This document shows, piece by piece, positions 61,496-64,000 of a stretch of DNA of 64,000 bases. Positions within the stretch are counted from its first letter, which is position 1; each line of letters opens with the position of its first letter. Made by a program: the position numbers and the translations under genes. The DNA is from CAYXVF01 sp964468125 (lineage in GTDB: Bacteria > Myxococcota > XYA12-FULL-58-9 > CAYXVF01): positions 16,037 to 80,036 of the forward strand of contig CAYXVF010000014.1 in NCBI GenBank assembly GCA_964468125.1. The letters run 5' to 3'. The notes under the pieces are model-generated. The model had not been told where the DNA came from. It was given only the letters and a program-made list of their open reading frames with translations, and did no database searches.

Positions 61496-61810
61496 TCAGG
61501 CGACCTGGTGCTCCGCGGTGGCCTCGTTCGAGACACGAACTTCATAGGAGAGTCCGGCGTTCTCGACCATCGCCTGCAGCGCGGCCTGTACGAACGAAGA
61601 TTCGTTCTCGCCGAGGCGGCGCGCGAAGCGAGCTGCGCGCTGCGGGGTCACGCCCTGGCGGCCGTTCTCGATCACCCACAGGTGCTGCCGGGAAATCCCG
61701 AGCTTTTCGGCGAACTGGGTGCGGTTGAGCTTAGTGCGGCGACGGACGGAGTCGAGGAACTGTCCAAATACCGTGGATCCGCCGTGTTCAACTGACTGTG
61801 CGATGCTCAT
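61496..61810 (-). CDS. XRE-family helix-turn-helix regulator
   Basis: DNA-binding protein of 104 aa. A Cro/C1-type helix-turn-helix occupies about residues 20-70 (RTQFAEKLGISRQHLWVIENGRQGVTPQRAARFARRLG). A short tail of unknown role follows. ATG 61810 is preceded by GAAGGGG 9 nt away; a longer frame to 61915 is unsupported. It faces the deoxyhypusine-synthase-like gene (92 nt between stops). Target unknown; nearby genes include the zinc-related cluster. Confidence 0.85.
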   Translation of the reverse strand: MSIAQSVEHGGSTVFGQFLDSVRRRTKLNRTQFAEKLGISRQHLWVIENGRQGVTPQRAARFARRLGENESSFVQAALQAMVENAGLSYEVRVSNEATAEHQVA

Positions 61811-62050
61811 GTGTTGGCCCCTTCTCGAGTGAAGCGCCGTTTGCAGTGGCGCGGTGCGTATCCCTCGCGGTCGACTGTTGAGTTTCGCGGGGGACGAGGA
61901 CCGTAGACCCAACACGTGTCGCGTTTACGGCATGGGCGTGACATTGTCGGTGGAATGCCCTCACCCTCCAGGGACAACTGTCTCCGGCGTAGCGCAATCA
62001 CCCGTTCGAAGAAGAAAAACCGAGGCGACCTGCATGAGGTGGCCCCGGTT
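61811..62050. other. 240-nt spacer, no gene seen
   Basis: Region between the XRE gene start and the end of the L31 gene. I saw no coding region, tRNA or repeat. It contains the presumed promoter of the XRE gene (minus strand), which I could not place with confidence. Confidence 0.4.
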
Positions 62051-62086
62051 AAAAAGATCGTTTTCGATCGCGGGCACGGAGCCCGC
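62051..62086 (-). terminator. intrinsic terminator after the L31/S14 operon
   Basis: On the minus strand, 4 nt after the L31 stop, the stem GCGGGC/GCCCGC (62086-62081 with 62075-62070) is followed directly by GATCG-AAAA-CGATC (62069-62056) and a run of five T (62055-62051). Adjacent GC stem, second stem and T-run fit a Rho-independent terminator. Confidence 0.75.
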
Positions 62087-62090
62087 CCGA

Positions 62091-62333
62091 TCACTTGTTG
62101 CCGTACTTGCGGCGGAAGCGGTCCACGCGACCTTCCGTGTCCACGAGGCGCTGCTTGCCGGTGTAGAACGGGTGTGACGCGGAGGTGATGTCGCACTTGT
62201 ACACGAAGTGCTCGACGCCGTTCACGTCCCGAGTCTCTTTCGTCTTGAGCGTCGATCGGGTCACGAACTCGGTCCCGGTGGACGAGTCGATGAAGATCAC
62301 CGGATGATACTGGGGATGTCCTTCCTTCTTCAT
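62091..62333 (-). CDS. rpmE2: ribosomal protein L31, zinc-independent type B
   Basis: 80-aa ribosomal protein of the bL31 type B class. The MKKEGHPQYHPVIFIDSSTG start and SHPFYTGKQRLVDTEGRVDRF end are diagnostic. Only one Cys is present, so the zinc-binding CxxC of type A is missing. Type B forms are commonly made when zinc is short and replace the zinc-containing paralogue. Second gene after rpsN (9 nt gap) and followed by a terminator. The gap and direction show one operon. Confidence 0.95.
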   Translation of the reverse strand: MKKEGHPQYHPVIFIDSSTGTEFVTRSTLKTKETRDVNGVEHFVYKCDITSASHPFYTGKQRLVDTEGRVDRFRRKYGNK

Positions 62334-62342
62334 CGTGCGCTC

Positions 62343-62648
62343 CTACCAGCTCGCCTTGGTCAGGCCTGGGATCTCGCCGCGCAGACCGTAGTCGCGCAGG
62401 GCGATGCGGCTCATCTTGAAGTCGCGGTACACGGCGCGCGGACGCCCGGACACTTCGCAGCGGTTCCGGTAACGATTCGGGCTCGAGTTACGCGGCAGCT
62501 CCTGGAGCGCCATCATGGCCTCCTGCTGCTGCTCGAAGGACGCGCTCGGGTCACGCACGATCTTCTTGAGCGCGTCGCGCTTCGCCTGATACTTGTCGGC
62601 GAGTTTTCGGCGGCGCTTGTTCATCGCCAGTTGGGATTTCTTAGCCAT
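62343..62648 (-). CDS. rpsN: ribosomal protein S14, long zinc-independent form
   Basis: 101-aa ribosomal protein uS14. The start AKKSQLAMNKRRRKLADKY and the conserved NRCEVSGRPRAVYRDFKMSR...LRGEIPGLTKASW end are clear. It is the long form with a single Cys, not the short CxxC/CxxC zinc form. ATG 62648 has a strong GGAGG ribosome-binding site; an upstream extension to 62699 is unlikely. First gene of a two-gene operon with the type-B L31. Such paired zinc-independent paralogues are often under the zinc repressor Zur. Confidence 0.95.
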   Translation of the reverse strand: MAKKSQLAMNKRRRKLADKYQAKRDALKKIVRDPSASFEQQQEAMMALQELPRNSSPNRYRNRCEVSGRPRAVYRDFKMSRIALRDYGLRGEIPGLTKASW

Positions 62649-62698
62649 CTGCAGCCTCCAGAGCGCGCGGTCAAACCATACTGGGGCGCCTCCTGGCA

Positions 62699-62720
62699 AG
62701 GATAAATGTTATTATTCTGG
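62699..62720. promoter_or_regulatory. AT-rich divergent element with Zur-like half-site
   Basis: AAATGTTAT, one half of the enterobacterial Zur box consensus, occurs at 62704-62712 inside a distinct AT-rich island in the 77-nt gap between rpsN and the metal transporter. The other half is not conserved, so this is only a suggestion. The same island may supply the -10 region of either promoter. Confidence 0.3.
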
Positions 62721-62725
62721 GGTTT

Positions 62726-64000
62726 GTGAGTATGAGCCTGGGTCCCATCATCGTCAGCCTCGTCGCCGTCGGCCTCGGTGCCGCCCTCGGCTCCTTTCGT
62801 GGCCCCACGGGCGCCTGGCTCGGACCGATCAGAACCTTCGGGCTCGTTTCGGTTCTCGGACTGATCCTCGTTCTCCTGTTGCCCGAAGCACTCTCGGGCC
62901 TTGGTTTGGTCGCGCTCCTGCTGATCGGGGGGGGCTATGCGCTGCCGACCGCCCTCGACCGATTGGGAGACCGCGTCGCCGGCAAGAACCACAAGCTCGG
63001 TGCCGAGCTCGGCTTCTGGGTCGTGCTCTTCCATCAATTTTGTGACGGCATCGCTCTTTCGAGCGAGAGTGCGGTGTTTCACGACGTAGAGCACTGGGAC
63101 GCGCTCGTTGCGATGTCCGTGCACACGGTCCCTCTCACCACGCTCGTGGTGGTGAGCTTCAACCATTGGCGTGGCCCGACCCACGCGTTGCTGCGGGCCT
63201 TGGCGATCGCCCTCGCTACGCTTGCCGGCGTGGCGGTCGTGGGTCTGGTGCCCGTGGGAGCGCTTGGAGCGCTTCATCCCTGGCTCGCGGCACTCGTCAG
63301 CGGCATGCTCCTCCACATCATCGCCTCGGGGCCGTTCCCGTCGCTCGAAGACCGTCGCGGTCGGGTCGTGGACGCGGTGGCGAGCCTCGCCGGTGCCGGG
63401 CTCGTCGCGGTAGGACTCTTTGGCGCGCACAGCCACAGCGAAGCGGGAGCTGAATTCTCGCGCACCCTGATCGACGCCTTTTATGCGATGTCTCTCGCTA
63501 CCGCGCCGGCGCTGCTCTTCGGCCTCGTCGCCGGAGCCGCGATCGGTGCCTTCGGCGCTCCGGTGCCAAAACGCTGGCTCTCATCCCCTCGAGCGGGCCT
63601 CGACGCGAGCCGAGGGGCGCTTTTGGGCGCGCCCCTTCCGGTCTGCAGCTGTGGCGTTCTTCCGGTGAGCCAAGGGCTGCGACGCCGCGGCGCCTCGAGC
63701 GCATTCGTCCTGGCGTTTCTGGTGGCGACACCAGAGATCGGCGTCGACGCCTTTGCCCTCTCCACCCAGTTCCTCGGCTGGGAGTTGTCCTTCGTGCGAC
63801 TCGGGAGCGCCCTGATCCTCGCGGTGGTCGCGGGTGTGCTCGGATCCAAGCTCGCGCGACGGGCCCCCGAGCCCGTGCCCACGGCGGCCGGCTCCGAGGA
63901 GGCGAGCTGCTGTGGACCGGAAACGGACCATGGACACGCGCATGGCCATGGACACGCGCATGACCACGGACACGAGCACGCACACGCGTCCGAGCACCGC
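62726..64000 (+). CDS. ZIP-like plus SO_0444/DUF318 permease fusion, metal transporter (3' end outside window)
   Basis: Incomplete gene, open through the window end (425 codons). The N-terminal half has several membrane helices with ZIP-family metal-site motifs HQFCDGIALS and HTVPLTT. The C-terminal half is a permease of the SO_0444 type, with its hallmark PVCSCGVLPVSQGLRRRGAS. A Cys pair follows (CCGPETD), then a His-rich tail of repeated HGHAHGH-like units, a typical metal-binding stretch. Combined import-type and efflux-type metal permeases in one chain are unusual. Start is GTG 62726 or ATG 62732; no clear ribosome-binding site. Divergent from zinc-independent ribosomal protein genes, pointing to zinc. 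Confidence 0.85.
   Translation, partial: MSMSLGPIIVSLVAVGLGAALGSFRGPTGAWLGPIRTFGLVSVLGLILVLLLPEALSGLGLVALLLIGGGYALPTALDRLGDRVAGKNHKLGAELGFWVVLFHQFCDGIALSSESAVFHDVEHWDALVAMSVHTVPLTTLVVVSFNHWRGPTHALLRALAIALATLAGVAVVGLVPVGALGALHPWLAALVSGMLLHIIASGPFPSLEDRRGRVVDAVASLAGAGLVAVGLFGAHSHSEAGAEFSRTLIDAFYAMSLATAPALLFGLVAGAAIGAFGAPVPKRWLSSPRAGLDASRGALLGAPLPVCSCGVLPVSQGLRRRGASSAFVLAFLVATPEIGVDAFALSTQFLGWELSFVRLGSALILAVVAGVLGSKLARRAPEPVPTAAGSEEASCCGPETDHGHAHGHGHAHDHGHEHAHASEHR

Overview
The window looks like chromosomal DNA of a GC-rich member of the Myxococcota (myxobacteria). The support is a near-complete gliding-motility (Glt/Agl) apparatus, myxobacterial-type PilZ and Cys-rich lipoprotein genes, many secreted lipoproteins, an NtrC-type regulator, and vegetative promoters of the TTGACA-N17-TAGNNT kind. 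No rRNA, tRNA, CRISPR array or insertion sequence was seen. One assembly gap of 100 N (6039-6138) lies inside a small tandem repeat.

Layout. 1-2.9 kb: an NtrC-family response regulator and an outer-membrane protein (+). 2.9-5.8 kb: a translationally coupled tldD-tldE pair (-), the TldD with a Tat-like and lipobox leader. 5.98-6.33 kb: hairpin-rich 134-bp repeat that duplicates the end of gltJ. 6.3-31.6 kb: a single co-oriented cluster (-), gltB-gltA-gltC-gltD-gltE-gltF-gltG-gltH-gltI-gltJ. It encodes three outer-membrane barrels (GltA, B, H), periplasmic TPR proteins (GltC, D), a TPR lipoprotein (GltE), a small exported protein (GltF), two inner-membrane TonB-like proteins (GltG, GltJ) and a giant cytoplasmic TPR protein (GltI, 3549 aa). 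In Myxococcus xanthus these genes are split over two loci; here they are fused. The motor (AglRQS), MglA and GltK are not in the window. 31.8-33.5 kb: divergent three-lipoprotein operon. 33.5-38.1 kb: PilZ protein, membrane gluzincin with TPR-like tail, and a Cys-rich VWA lipoprotein that could be a CglB-like adhesin. 38.3-41.8 kb: RapA-like helicase coupled to a small membrane protein. 42-44.8 kb: cyclic-nucleotide-binding protein and uncharacterised exported or lipoproteins. 44.8-52.6 kb: housekeeping genes (M23 peptidase, ThrB-type kinase, zinc-ribbon protein, sigma-70 factor, MutM, rhomboid protease, HisN/IMPase-like phosphatase). 52.8-60.3 kb: a 2278-aa exported glycine-rich multi-helix repeat protein followed by an ECF sigma factor. 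60.4-64 kb: deoxyhypusine-synthase-like enzyme, XRE regulator, zinc-independent ribosomal proteins L31 (type B) and S14, and, divergent from them, a ZIP + SO_0444/DUF318 fusion transporter that runs off the window.

How they work together. The Glt proteins can be ordered from cytoplasm (GltI, FHA of GltG, Zn ribbon/GYF of GltJ) through the periplasm (GltC, D, E, F and the TonB-like ends of GltG/J) to the outer membrane (GltA, B, H). The outer-membrane barrels carry acidic linkers after their signal peptides, while GltC and GltD carry strongly basic ones, which suggests electrostatic docking. The least explained item is the giant glycine-zipper protein next to an ECF sigma factor. The end of the window looks like a zinc-economy module.
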